In this document: piece by piece, positions 50,926 to 59,719 of the stretch
Layout: the number at the start of each line of letters is the position of its first letter
Position numbering within the stretch: position 1 is the first letter of the stretch
Source: Chitinophagaceae bacterium
Lineage (GTDB): Bacteria > Bacteroidota > Bacteroidia > Chitinophagales > Chitinophagaceae
Direction of reading: 5' to 3'
DNA length: 64,000 nucleotides
NCBI GenBank assembly: GCA_947447465.1
Contig: CANFKE010000018.1
Span: forward strand, 1-64,000
Position numbers and translations under genes: made by a program
Notes under the pieces: model-generated
Databases searched by the model: none
Told to the model about the DNA's origin: nothing
The model's input: only the letters and a program-made list of their open reading frames with translations

Positions 50926-51819
50926 ATGAAAAAACTAGTATTCCTATTTGCAGCAGTGACTGCAACAATGACCGCGATTGCACAAATACCTAATGCCGGA
51001 TTTGAAACCTGGACCAATACCGCAGGCTATAATACACCAACTGGCTGGGACAATCTGAATGCTACAACCAATGCATTGTCTGTATATACATGTACGAAGG
51101 GTACTCCAGGGTTTGTAGGATCCAGTTACTTACAATTGACATCTAAAACAGTAACCGGATTGGGTGTAGCGCCCGGAGTGGCGGTAAGCGGACTAATAGA
51201 TATAGCCAACTATGCACCTAAATCAGGCTTCCCCAATACGACAAGACCAGTAAGCCTTACCGGTTCATGGCAGTATATGGCCTACGGCTCTGATGCCGGA
51301 AGTGTGACCATATTGCTATCCAAATGGAATAGCACAATGATGATGAGAGATACTATAGCTTATGCGACGCAAACGCTTTCAGGCATGGTAATGAGTTGGG
51401 CATCATTCACTATACCGCTTACCTACAGATCATCCAGCTTTCCTGATAGTGCTATGATCATCCTTTCTGCCAGTGGTACAACACCTGTAAACAATAGCTA
51501 CTTATATGTAGATGATCTGGCATTTGCCGGAAGTGTTCCAAGTGGTGTAACCTCTTTAAACAGCATATTGAACGATGTCATCGTTTTTCCTAATCCTGCA
51601 ACTACAGAGATCTCTGTAGGCTATTCTGAAACTGAAGCCGGTAGCATGACAATCAATATAAGTGATATCACAGGTAAAATAATTTCTTCAACAACTCATA
51701 ATTCTACACAAGGAAAGAATAGCGTGTCTTTCAATACTGCCTCTTTCAGGAAAGGTATTTATATGGTAACGCTGGTAAGCGATGCCGGTAAACATACTGA
51801 GAAGATTGTGATTGAATAA
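50926..51819 (+). CDS. T9SS-secreted protein, probable carbohydrate-binding-like fold
   Basis: This 297-residue protein has a signal peptide (MKKLVFLFAAVTATMTAIAQ). The region IPNAGFETWTNTAGYNTPTGWDNL and the later LYVDDLAFAG (first as a span at about 21-44) resemble jelly-roll modules of the PCMD or carbohydrate-binding type. A T9SS type A sorting domain closes it (about 215-297: VIVFPNPATTEISVGYSE ... GKHTEKIVIE). It starts 86 nt after the HYC_CC_PP stop and ends 46 nt before the oxidase start, so the three could form one transcript. The ligand is unknown. Confidence 0.82.
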   Translation: MKKLVFLFAAVTATMTAIAQIPNAGFETWTNTAGYNTPTGWDNLNATTNALSVYTCTKGTPGFVGSSYLQLTSKTVTGLGVAPGVAVSGLIDIANYAPKSGFPNTTRPVSLTGSWQYMAYGSDAGSVTILLSKWNSTMMMRDTIAYATQTLSGMVMSWASFTIPLTYRSSSFPDSAMIILSASGTTPVNNSYLYVDDLAFAGSVPSGVTSLNSILNDVIVFPNPATTEISVGYSETEAGSMTINISDITGKIISSTTHNSTQGKNSVSFNTASFRKGIYMVTLVSDAGKHTEKIVIE

Positions 51820-51865
51820 AGTAACGCAAGGAAGGCAAACAACACTTCTTTACAATTTCCTGATT

Positions 51866-53557
51866 ATGAAAAAATTATTGATCCTGGCTATGCTGGGCTA
51901 TGCGCACAACTGCATAGCCCAGCATCAGCTGTATATTCCGGACACGTTATCCGGGAATACCTTTAACCTAACAGCACACAAAGACAGCGTACAACTTAAA
52001 CCAGGAAAGTTCACCCAGACCTATGGCATAAACAACAATGCATACCTAGGGCCTACCTTACTGCTGAAGAAAGGTGACAGCATCAATCTGACAGTTAATA
52101 ACCAAATTGGCGATACTACGACCATGCACTGGCATGGGCTACATGTGGCACCTAAGAATGATGGCGGACCATTCAGTATGATCATGCCCGGCATGTCGTG
52201 GTCACCTTCATTTGTAGTAAGGAACAATGCTGCAAGTTATTGGTATCATCCGCATATGATGGGCAAAACAGCTGCTCAAGCAATAAAGGGAGATGCAGGT
52301 TTTATTATTGTAAGAGACAATATTGAATCGGCATTGACATTACCCCGCACCTATGGCATTGACGACATCCCAGTTATAGTACAGAGTTTTGAATTGGATA
52401 CCAATAACCAATTCATGCCCAAAGGAATGGTAGACAGTATAATACTGGTGAATGGAACTGACAGCCCATATGTAAATATGCCTGCACAGGTGGTAAGAAT
52501 GCGTTTGCTTAATGCCAGTGGTGAACGAACTTTCAATTTCGGATTTACCGCAAATCGCCCGTTCAGGATCATTGCAAGTGATAACGGCCTGTTGCAGGCA
52601 CCAGTATATACTACCAGAATACGTATGGCGCCCGGCGAACGATACGAGATATTACTGGACCTTACCGGACTCAATGGCCAAATGCTTTATTTGATGAGCT
52701 ATGCATCGGAATTACCTATGGGAGTGCAAGGAGGACCTACAATGCCCATGCCTGCAGGAAGTCCGCCAATGAATAGTCCATTGAATGGTATTGACTTTAA
52801 TATACTGCAGATAAATGTAACTACCCCTACGTCATCACCAGTCACAACAATACCAACATCACTTGCCGTAGATACACCATTAACGGAATCACTATTGCAC
52901 ACAAGCAGGTCGATAAATATGACGGCAGACAGTATGATGGTGATGGACGGACCATTCTACTTTAACCACAACCTGTTTGATATGATGCGGATAGATTACC
53001 GTATTCCCGTAAACAATGTTGAGGTATGGACACTACTGGATAGCACAATGGTAGCACATCCATTCCATCTGCACGATGTACATTTTTATATTCTTGACCG
53101 TAACGGCAATCCACCGCCGGCGTATGAAAGAGGAAGGAAGGATGTATTGCTGATTGAACCAAATGAAACTGTGAGATTCATTGCACAGTTCACCGATTTT
53201 GCAGACACTACTACTCCTTATATGTATCACTGTCATATACTGATGCATGAAGACGATGGTATGATGGGACAGTTCATTGTTACTCCCGGCAATCCTATAA
53301 GTGTACCAACTTTTGACGGAGGAAAAGGAATTGATCTCTTCCCGAATCCTGCCCGGCAAACAGTTACCATAAAGACAAACGTCAATGGCGACGAGGCGCA
53401 TATTACTGTAACAGACCTTACCGGCAGAGTATTTTTCGATACCATCACAGTACAAGATCTGATATCACTAAATGTAGCCGACTGGCCAAGAGGAATGTAT
53501 CTGATCAATGTTACTTCAGGTACATCAGTTACTGTTAGAAAGTTAGTGGTGCAATAG
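51866..53557 (+). CDS. T9SS-secreted multicopper oxidase (CueO/CotA-like)
   Basis: I start at ATG 51866 (563 residues), where a signal peptide MKKLLILAMLGYAHNCIAQ begins. All copper motifs are present in order: HWHGLH, WYHPHMMG, HPFHLHDVHF, and YHCHILMHEDDGMM, which supplies the type 1 copper Cys, His and Met. A Met/Pro-rich segment (MPMPAGSPPMN) near the middle recalls the Met-rich insert of cuprous oxidases. A T9SS type A sorting domain (LFPNPARQTVTIKTN ... VRKLVVQ) ends the chain. It would act outside the cell or on its surface. Copper(I) or phenolic oxidation are both plausible. Confidence 0.93.
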   Translation: MKKLLILAMLGYAHNCIAQHQLYIPDTLSGNTFNLTAHKDSVQLKPGKFTQTYGINNNAYLGPTLLLKKGDSINLTVNNQIGDTTTMHWHGLHVAPKNDGGPFSMIMPGMSWSPSFVVRNNAASYWYHPHMMGKTAAQAIKGDAGFIIVRDNIESALTLPRTYGIDDIPVIVQSFELDTNNQFMPKGMVDSIILVNGTDSPYVNMPAQVVRMRLLNASGERTFNFGFTANRPFRIIASDNGLLQAPVYTTRIRMAPGERYEILLDLTGLNGQMLYLMSYASELPMGVQGGPTMPMPAGSPPMNSPLNGIDFNILQINVTTPTSSPVTTIPTSLAVDTPLTESLLHTSRSINMTADSMMVMDGPFYFNHNLFDMMRIDYRIPVNNVEVWTLLDSTMVAHPFHLHDVHFYILDRNGNPPPAYERGRKDVLLIEPNETVRFIAQFTDFADTTTPYMYHCHILMHEDDGMMGQFIVTPGNPISVPTFDGGKGIDLFPNPARQTVTIKTNVNGDEAHITVTDLTGRVFFDTITVQDLISLNVADWPRGMYLINVTSGTSVTVRKLVVQ

Positions 53558-53582
53558 CATAACCTAAGATATAAATCTACTG

Positions 53583-53613
53583 ATCCCGCTTCTGTAGAAG
53601 CGGGATTTTTTTG
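53583..53613 (+). terminator. Terminator after the multicopper oxidase
   Basis: The inverted repeat ATCCCGCTTCT/AGAAGCGGGAT is followed by TTTTTTT, 25 nt past the stop. This is a strong intrinsic terminator. Confidence 0.85.
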
Positions 53614-53674
53614 CCCTCTATGTATCTACGATTTAATGTTTATACAACAATGGATTAATTTTTTATAAAATCCT

Positions 53675-53714
53675 ACCGTTTGTAAACAAAAACGACCGTT
53701 TATAAACAAAAAAT
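53675..53714 (+). promoter_or_regulatory. Tandem 20-bp direct repeat, LytTR-like operator
   Basis: Two adjacent units begin ACCGTTTGTAAACAAAAACG and ACCGTTTATAAACAAAAAAT. Both fit the 9-bp LytTR consensus [TA][AC][CA]GTTN[AG][TG] as I recall it, at 20-bp spacing, which puts them on the same face of the helix. They end 21 nt upstream of the -7 element of the gene at 53764, where an activator would sit. Confidence 0.55.
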
Positions 53715-53735
53715 ACATTATACAATCTTCTTTTC

Positions 53736-53743
53736 TACTTTTG
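53736..53743 (+). promoter_or_regulatory. Predicted -7 element for the T9SS Ig-like gene
   Basis: TACTTTTG matches TAnnTTTG, 20 nt upstream of the ATG at 53764 and just downstream of the tandem repeat. Confidence 0.55.
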
Positions 53744-53763
53744 CTGTACAAAAACTTATCAAA

Positions 53764-55302
53764 ATGAAACAGATCATCACCTACTCATTATTGGCATTAT
53801 TATGCTTGCCGTCCTCTTCATACGGACAATGTTCAATAAGCTCTCACAGATTATCAGAGGTACACGTACATGACACCACCTACCAGGTGATGGTTGCTGA
53901 TACAGCAGGCATGGGCAGTGGGTTTACCTATACTTGGGTATCTGATATTGGCACCTCACATACCGGTTCCATTGTATCTCTGCCTGTGATTGATGCGTCA
54001 ACTACCCACAGCTATACTATTACAGCCAGCGCACCAGGAACGAGCTGCAGTAGTACAGATATACTAAGCACCAATGTGGTCTTTAACTGCAGTATTCTGC
54101 CAGTAATAGACTACGGCACTCCAGGAAACTATGTCTTCAGGCAGTCTGTAATCGCTGATCCAAATTCTGTTTACATGTGGCTCCCCCATAACTCGGTCAA
54201 CGATTTGAATTTAAAGGTTAATTTACATGTAGATTGGGGCAACGGAACTACAACATCTCTGACACAGGCATTGGATACATTAGCACCAATAGGTGGCATT
54301 GCAGACCTTGCCCACTCCTCGCATTACCAATATGCAGGTCAGTACATCATTAGAACACAATACACCTATTCATACGATACACTTACCTGCCCGGTTACCA
54401 CCATGCCAAAAACCAGTTTATGGATAGCCGGCCGAGCAGGAAAAGGCGCACCGCGTATTGGCGGCAGCCGCACATATTGTGTAGGAGATACTTTACGACT
54501 CGTTATAGATGATACCATAGCGCAATTTCGCAATGCATATCACCGGGCAGATACAACAGGGGTAGCTAATTATGATCTCGTACCCATGCAAGACGGCACA
54601 TACCCAGCCCTTGGCCCTTTTGATCCAAATCGCTTGTATTCATGGAGTCATGATGGTTCTTTCTTTGGCCTATCTCTCGATACCACACTTGTAATACCCA
54701 ACCTTACATTGGCTGACACCGGAACTTATTACATGCAGATGTGGGAAAATATAAGCCTGACGGACACCATACTACAGGTGCACATTACAATCGATAACTC
54801 AGCGCCTGCAGTCGCTGCAATAAGTGGTGCACCATCTGTATGCGAGGGCCATACAATAACGCTTACCAATATCACCCCGGGTGGTGTATGGGGCAGCTCT
54901 TCAGCTTCGGCCATTGTTAGCGGCGGCGTGGTTTCAGGCATTAGTGCAGGCACCACAAACATATCATACACTGTTACCAATGGTTGTGGTGCTACTACAG
55001 TTACCTATCCTGTTACAGTATTACCATCACTGGTTTGCGCAATGGGTATTGGAGGTAATTCTACAGGCAATATAATAAAGATCTACCCCAACCCCTCTTC
55101 AGGGCAATTTTCAGTTACTGCACCCGGAACCAATACCACAATAACCATTTTTGATTTAACGGGCAGAACAATTGCTATTATTGAATCGACCGGCAAAACA
55201 GATATTCCGGTATCATTGAGTTACCTGGCAAGCGGCACTTACTTAATAACAATAAACAGTGAGGGTAATGTATATAGAGATAAGATAACAATAAGGCAAT
55301 AA
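53764..55302 (+). CDS. T9SS-secreted Ig/PKD-like protein
   Basis: This 512-residue protein has a signal peptide (MKQIITYSLLALLCLPSSSYGQ). Beta-rich PKD/Ig-like domains fill most of the chain. Residues at about 345-420 (ISGAPSVCEG ... GVWGSS ... GISAGTTNISYTVTNGCG) are one copy of the two-cysteine Ig-like repeat found many times in the three giant proteins 30-48 kb away. The T9SS sorting domain (IYPNPSSGQFSVTAPG ... YRDKITIRQ) ends it. The gene has its own promoter preceded by a LytTR-like operator and ends at a 23-bp hairpin. The function is probably extracellular and structural or adhesive. Confidence 0.83.
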   Translation: MKQIITYSLLALLCLPSSSYGQCSISSHRLSEVHVHDTTYQVMVADTAGMGSGFTYTWVSDIGTSHTGSIVSLPVIDASTTHSYTITASAPGTSCSSTDILSTNVVFNCSILPVIDYGTPGNYVFRQSVIADPNSVYMWLPHNSVNDLNLKVNLHVDWGNGTTTSLTQALDTLAPIGGIADLAHSSHYQYAGQYIIRTQYTYSYDTLTCPVTTMPKTSLWIAGRAGKGAPRIGGSRTYCVGDTLRLVIDDTIAQFRNAYHRADTTGVANYDLVPMQDGTYPALGPFDPNRLYSWSHDGSFFGLSLDTTLVIPNLTLADTGTYYMQMWENISLTDTILQVHITIDNSAPAVAAISGAPSVCEGHTITLTNITPGGVWGSSSASAIVSGGVVSGISAGTTNISYTVTNGCGATTVTYPVTVLPSLVCAMGIGGNSTGNIIKIYPNPSSGQFSVTAPGTNTTITIFDLTGRTIAIIESTGKTDIPVSLSYLASGTYLITINSEGNVYRDKITIRQ

Positions 55303-55320
55303 ACAATCTTACTGAGTCAA

Positions 55321-55370
55321 TATTTATCTAAAATAGCCTCTTCGACTGAAGAGGCTATTTTAGATAAATA
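55321..55370. terminator. 23-bp perfect hairpin, bidirectional terminator
   Basis: Perfect 23-nt arms (55321-55343 and 55348-55370) enclose a 4-nt loop. The arms end in A/T runs on both strands. It lies between the convergent T9SS gene and the serine hydrolase gene. Confidence 0.8.
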
Positions 55371-55388
55371 TTCATTGTCTCGACATCC

Positions 55389-56930
55389 CTATTGTTGCTC
55401 CTTCACAAAATCCAGGTCCTGAAAATCAAAGCTAAAATCAGTGTTGGGTGATATGGCATTCATTTTCATACCCTTACTCTTGCCTTCTTCATCTAATGTG
55501 AATGTTACAAACGCATCAGCATCCATGCTGCGATCTATCCATTTCACTACATAGGTATTGGCTTTATAAAAGAACAATTGCCCCTTCAGCTTATATGCCT
55601 TCTTAGATTCGAACCATGCCTTGCCATTTTTTACAGATATAGTGACCTCTCCAAACCACGGATCTTTATAAGTTCCTTTTACTTCCGTGATGTCTGTTGA
55701 GCCACGCTTTTCATTGTCTGCTACGGTCTTCCATACAGCATTTGTTATCTTCTTTGCTTCATCAACTGCACCCTCTCTGCGAGAGGCATATTCTTTTACC
55801 CTGTCAGTTCCGGCTATTCCTAAATAAGCGTCTTTTATCTGGTTAGTGATAGCGGAGAATGCACCACCCTCTTGCTGATTGGTCAATATAATGATCCCCA
55901 ATCCTAATTCAGGTATCATTGTTACCTGTGTTACCATGCCTTCCAGTCCCCCGGTGTGCGTTACCTGCTTGTATCCTTTAACATCAGACAGGAAAAAGCC
56001 TAGCCCATAAGACGCAAAGTGCGTGTTGTAGGGCGACTTACCATGTGCAGGAATGATTGTCTGCGGAGAGAACATTTCTTCTTTCACCTCTTCACTTATT
56101 ACCATCTTCATAGTATCATCGCTCAGCAGATATCTCACCCATTTACTTAGGTCGGCAATGCTACTGTAGATACCGCCGGCTGAGTGACCGAGTGCCATTG
56201 TATCTCTATCTACCACCTGTACTTTACCATCAACCGGTGCGTGGCCATCTATTTCGTTACTATGATCTTTGACACGTGCATAAGAACCTGCGCTATTACT
56301 CATGCCCAGCTTCTTCATAATGCGCTTTTCTACAAATGCATCCCAGCTCATTCCACTCACTCTGACAACTACTTCTCCGGCCAATACGTACATGTTGTTA
56401 TCGTAATCGTACTTAGTTCTGAACTGAGAAACCGGTTTCAGATACCTTAAATTATAGATAACCTCTTTTAGGGTAAATGCATTGGGGCTAGGAAATAACA
56501 TCAGATCACCCGAACCGAGACCAAGGCCGCTCCTGTGAGTCAACAGATCGCGAATAGTGAATGACTCGGTAACATAGGGGTCATACAGCTTGAACTCAGG
56601 TATATATTCACGTACCTTATCATCCCATTTGAGCTTACCCTCATCTACCAATATACCCAACGCTGCGGCAGTAAAGGCTTTACTGTTGCTGGCTATACCG
56701 AACAGTGTATTTTCATCAACGGGTTTCTTTGAGTTCAGCGACCGCACACCATACCCTTTGGAATGGATCACCTTGCCATCTTTGATAACACATACAGCTA
56801 TTCCCGGCACATCAAATGCTTTGAGCGTGCGTTCGGTGAGGGTATCTATTTGTTTGGTGGTGAGGGGTTGTGCGTAGGCGCTCATAGATAGTGCCGCAAC
56901 CAACATCATTGAAGAGAATATTGTTTTCAT
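55389..56930 (-). CDS. Exported serine hydrolase, class C beta-lactamase fold
   Basis: This 513-residue protein has a signal peptide (MKTIFSSMMLVAALSMSAYA). The penicillin-binding-like fold has the nucleophile motif SNSK (Ser81, Lys84), the Tyr motif YDN (176-178) and HTGG, which takes the place of KTG. A C-terminal beta domain of about 100 residues (after 400) resembles the DUF3471 domain often fused to these hydrolases. It may be a D-amino acid peptidase, esterase or beta-lactamase relative. True beta-lactamase activity cannot be assumed. It is a single gene facing the convergent T9SS gene. Confidence 0.88.
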   Translation of the reverse strand: MKTIFSSMMLVAALSMSAYAQPLTTKQIDTLTERTLKAFDVPGIAVCVIKDGKVIHSKGYGVRSLNSKKPVDENTLFGIASNSKAFTAAALGILVDEGKLKWDDKVREYIPEFKLYDPYVTESFTIRDLLTHRSGLGLGSGDLMLFPSPNAFTLKEVIYNLRYLKPVSQFRTKYDYDNNMYVLAGEVVVRVSGMSWDAFVEKRIMKKLGMSNSAGSYARVKDHSNEIDGHAPVDGKVQVVDRDTMALGHSAGGIYSSIADLSKWVRYLLSDDTMKMVISEEVKEEMFSPQTIIPAHGKSPYNTHFASYGLGFFLSDVKGYKQVTHTGGLEGMVTQVTMIPELGLGIIILTNQQEGGAFSAITNQIKDAYLGIAGTDRVKEYASRREGAVDEAKKITNAVWKTVADNEKRGSTDITEVKGTYKDPWFGEVTISVKNGKAWFESKKAYKLKGQLFFYKANTYVVKWIDRSMDADAFVTFTLDEEGKSKGMKMNAISPNTDFSFDFQDLDFVKEQQ

Positions 56931-57100
56931 GGAGAAAAGATAACACAGATGAACCTAAAATCAATGTAAAATCTTTATTCAATGAAAATCTGCAACACAT
57001 AAAAATAAACTATACTAAATCAGCAAAACAGAGCTGGATAAGAAGCACTTTCACTGGCCTCACATTTCCACATTAGCACATTAAATACTACCTTAGCCCC

Positions 57101-58579
57101 ATGCAAAAAATACTTGTTGCCAATCGTGGTGAAATAGCCATGCGTATCATGCGCACTGCCAAAGAAATGGGTATTCAAACAGTAGCCGTATTCTCTGAGG
57201 CCGACAGAAATATGCCATTCGTGCGGTATGCCGATGAAGCTGTATGTATAGGTCCTGCCCTATCAGCGCAGTCTTACCTTCGTGGTGAAAAGATAATTGC
57301 TGTAGCCAAACAAACAGGGGCTGATGCCATTCATCCCGGTTATGGTTTTTTAAGTGAAAATGCAGCATTCTCTAAGTCGGTATCGGATGCCGGTCTTATA
57401 TTCATAGGTCCTTCTTCTCATTCCATAGAAATGATGGGTGATAAGATCTCCGCTAAACAAGCCGCCAAAAAGTTCAACGTACCAATGGTGCCGGGAACTG
57501 AAGATCCGCTGCGCGATGTTGCTGAAGCAAGAGAAATTGCCAATCGTATTGGTTTCCCTATTCTCATCAAGGCATCTGCCGGTGGTGGTGGTAAGGGTAT
57601 GCGTGTAGTAGAAAATGATGCCGAACTGGAACAGCAGATGCTTACCGCAAAGAGCGAAGCTTTGAGTGCGTTTGGTAATGATGCGGTATTCATAGAAAAG
57701 TATGTAGGTGCACCACGCCACATTGAGATACAGTTAATGGGCGATCAGCATGGTAATTATGTTTACCTGTTCGAGCGTGAATGTTCCATTCAACGCCGCC
57801 ACCAAAAGCTTATAGAAGAAGCGCCATCAAGCTGCCTTACAGAAGATATTCGTCATAAAATGGGCGAATGTGCTGTAGCAGTTGCCAGAGCATGTAATTA
57901 CTACGGTGCAGGTACAGTAGAATTTCTTGTAGATGAAGACCTTAATTTCTACTTCCTGGAAATGAATACACGCCTGCAGGTGGAACATTGCGTTACAGAG
58001 ATGATCACAGGTATAGATCTGGTGAAGGAACAGATAAATGTAGCTCGCGGTAATAAATTATCATTTACTCAGGGCGACCTGAAAATAACCGGTCATGCAA
58101 TAGAATTACGCGTTTGCACAGAAGACCCGCTTAATAACTTCTTACCTGACACCGGCACACTTGAAATGTACCAACCTCCTAAAGGCCCGGGCATTCGTGT
58201 TGACGATGGTTTTGAAGAAGGAATGGCAGTGCCTATCTATTATGACCCGATGATCGCCAAACTGGTAGCTTATGGGGCAGATCGCGATGAAGCTATTGAA
58301 AGATTGTGCAGAGGCATAGATGAATACCACATTAAAGGCATCAAAACTACACTGGCATTCGGGAAGTGGGCAGTTCGCACTGAACCGTTCCGTACAGGTA
58401 AGTTCGATACTAAATTCATTGAAAAGTATTACAAGCCTGAATATTTGCAGGTTGAAGACGAAGGCGCAGAACAAGTGGCAGCTTTGCTGGGTGCATATAT
58501 TTGGGAGCAGGAAAAGAAACCTGAATTGGCAGCATCAGCTAATGGCCACATCAGCAAATGGAAATTAAATAGAAAATAA
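57101..58579 (+). CDS. accC: Biotin carboxylase, AccC type
   Basis: This 492-residue protein has the biotin carboxylase N-terminal domain (KILVANRGEIAMRI, 3-16), an ATP-grasp domain with the Gly-rich loop GGGGKGMR (161-168), and EMNTRLQVEH with the catalytic Arg/Glu/His set. A C-terminal domain carries VYYDPMIAKL-like IYYDPMIAKLVAYG. It carboxylates biotin using bicarbonate and ATP. There is no attached biotinyl domain, and accB or carboxyltransferase genes are not adjacent. It could therefore serve acetyl-CoA, propionyl-CoA or another acyl-CoA carboxylase. The C-terminus is about 40 residues longer than E. coli AccC. Confidence 0.92.
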   Translation: MQKILVANRGEIAMRIMRTAKEMGIQTVAVFSEADRNMPFVRYADEAVCIGPALSAQSYLRGEKIIAVAKQTGADAIHPGYGFLSENAAFSKSVSDAGLIFIGPSSHSIEMMGDKISAKQAAKKFNVPMVPGTEDPLRDVAEAREIANRIGFPILIKASAGGGGKGMRVVENDAELEQQMLTAKSEALSAFGNDAVFIEKYVGAPRHIEIQLMGDQHGNYVYLFERECSIQRRHQKLIEEAPSSCLTEDIRHKMGECAVAVARACNYYGAGTVEFLVDEDLNFYFLEMNTRLQVEHCVTEMITGIDLVKEQINVARGNKLSFTQGDLKITGHAIELRVCTEDPLNNFLPDTGTLEMYQPPKGPGIRVDDGFEEGMAVPIYYDPMIAKLVAYGADRDEAIERLCRGIDEYHIKGIKTTLAFGKWAVRTEPFRTGKFDTKFIEKYYKPEYLQVEDEGAEQVAALLGAYIWEQEKKPELAASANGHISKWKLNRK

Positions 58580-58591
58580 ATATAACATATA

Positions 58592-58637
58592 CTATCTCAA
58601 AAGTAACTATGAGTGAAATAGATTACTTTTGAGATAG
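58592..58637. repeat. Hairpin between accC and scpA with embedded -7 element
   Basis: The 15-bp perfect arms CTATCTCAAAAGTAA/TTACTTTTGAGATAG are separated by 16 nt. Each arm, read outward, contains TACTTTTG, a TAnnTTTG match; the + strand copy is at 58624-58631, 28 nt before the scpA start. There is no T tract, so this may be a promoter-overlapping operator rather than a terminator. Confidence 0.55.
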
Positions 58638-58658
58638 CAATCCCTTATAATTCTTTTA

Positions 58659-59510
58659 ATGTCAGTATCCTACCAGATAAAATTGCCTCAATTCGAGGGG
58701 CCTTTCGACCTGCTTCTGTTCTTTATAGAGCGGGATGAGTTGGATATATATAACATTCCCATCACCAATATCACCAATGAGTTCCTTGCGTATATCAAGA
58801 CGCTGGAAACATTGAATATAGAACTAGCCAGTGAATTCATTCTTTTTGTTTCTACTCTCATGCGCATTAAGGCAAGAATGTTATTGCCGCGCAGAGAAAA
58901 AGATGCATTGGGCAATGAAATAGATCCTCGTCAGGAGCTGGTTGATAAGATACTGGAGTATAAGCGATTTAAGGAAGCATCGGAAGTGATGACGGTGATG
59001 GAGACCGACAGGCTCATGCAGCAAAAAAGAGGTAATATCAATACCGAAATGCATGAAATAGGTGAGACCTATTCTGAAGGCACCGAGATACAGACCGTAA
59101 CAATGTATAAATTGTTACAGGCTTATGAAAAAGTGATCAAACGCTTTAATGAGCGAATGAACAAGCCACAGCACGTAGTTGTTAAATACAACTACAGTTT
59201 GGAGGGTCAACGTGTATTTCTGCTTGATCACCTTAAAGAGAAAAAGCGCATACCATTTGAGACTCTTTTTGACACCTGCGAAAACCGCATACACGCTATA
59301 TTTACCTTCCTGGCTATGCTGGAACTGATACAGCAACGTTTTCTGGGTATTCTTGTTGGTGAAGGACGCAATAACTTTATTCTGGAATGGAATACAGAAG
59401 ATATGGTGGCTGACGAAACTGACATACCTGTAGAAATAACCGAGGAAACTATATTGCCTGAAAGTGTCATTACTGACGAGAACGAACCTGACAAAACAGA
59501 TCTGGCATAG
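58659..59510 (+). CDS. scpA: Segregation and condensation protein A (ScpA)
   Basis: ScpA is the kleisin that links SMC heads in bacterial condensin. The 283-residue protein begins with the family's conserved YQIKLPQFEGPFDLLLFFIE (span 5-24) and DIYNIPITNIT. A middle linker holds the Glu-rich stretch, and the C-terminal winged helix (about 190-255) has FETLFD and FLAMLELIQQ. A 40-residue acidic tail follows. Its usual partner scpB is not beside it, and smc is not in the window. It begins 22 nt after an inverted repeat that contains a promoter-like element. Confidence 0.93.
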   Translation: MSVSYQIKLPQFEGPFDLLLFFIERDELDIYNIPITNITNEFLAYIKTLETLNIELASEFILFVSTLMRIKARMLLPRREKDALGNEIDPRQELVDKILEYKRFKEASEVMTVMETDRLMQQKRGNINTEMHEIGETYSEGTEIQTVTMYKLLQAYEKVIKRFNERMNKPQHVVVKYNYSLEGQRVFLLDHLKEKKRIPFETLFDTCENRIHAIFTFLAMLELIQQRFLGILVGEGRNNFILEWNTEDMVADETDIPVEITEETILPESVITDENEPDKTDLA

Positions 59511-59659
59511 AAATTGATACGTTTTAAGTAGCGGAGCGATCTGCTTACTAAATTCCCCAAGGCACTGTCGGACAGTAGCGAAGGGGCATTTTAGTTTTAG
59601 GGCTATTTCAATACTCTCATTCCATACAAATTATTCAATTTCACAACGCTCTATCATAA

Positions 59660-59695
59660 AAAACGAGCCGCGCAACATATTGCGCGGCTCGTTTT
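59660..59695. terminator. Terminator after the TPR gene
   Basis: A 15-bp stem AAAACGAGCCGCGCA/TGCGCGGCTCGTTTT is followed by T on both strands. It serves the minus-strand TPR gene and may also end scpA. A weaker imperfect hairpin lies at about 59555-59590. Confidence 0.8.
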
Positions 59696-59719
59696 AGTGT
59701 TCCTGTTTCATTGACAGGA

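Noticed and set aside
59555-59590. Imperfect hairpin as a separate scpA terminator
   Set aside because: The arms pair only in two short blocks and no T run follows. The stronger hairpin at 59660-59695 is a better candidate.
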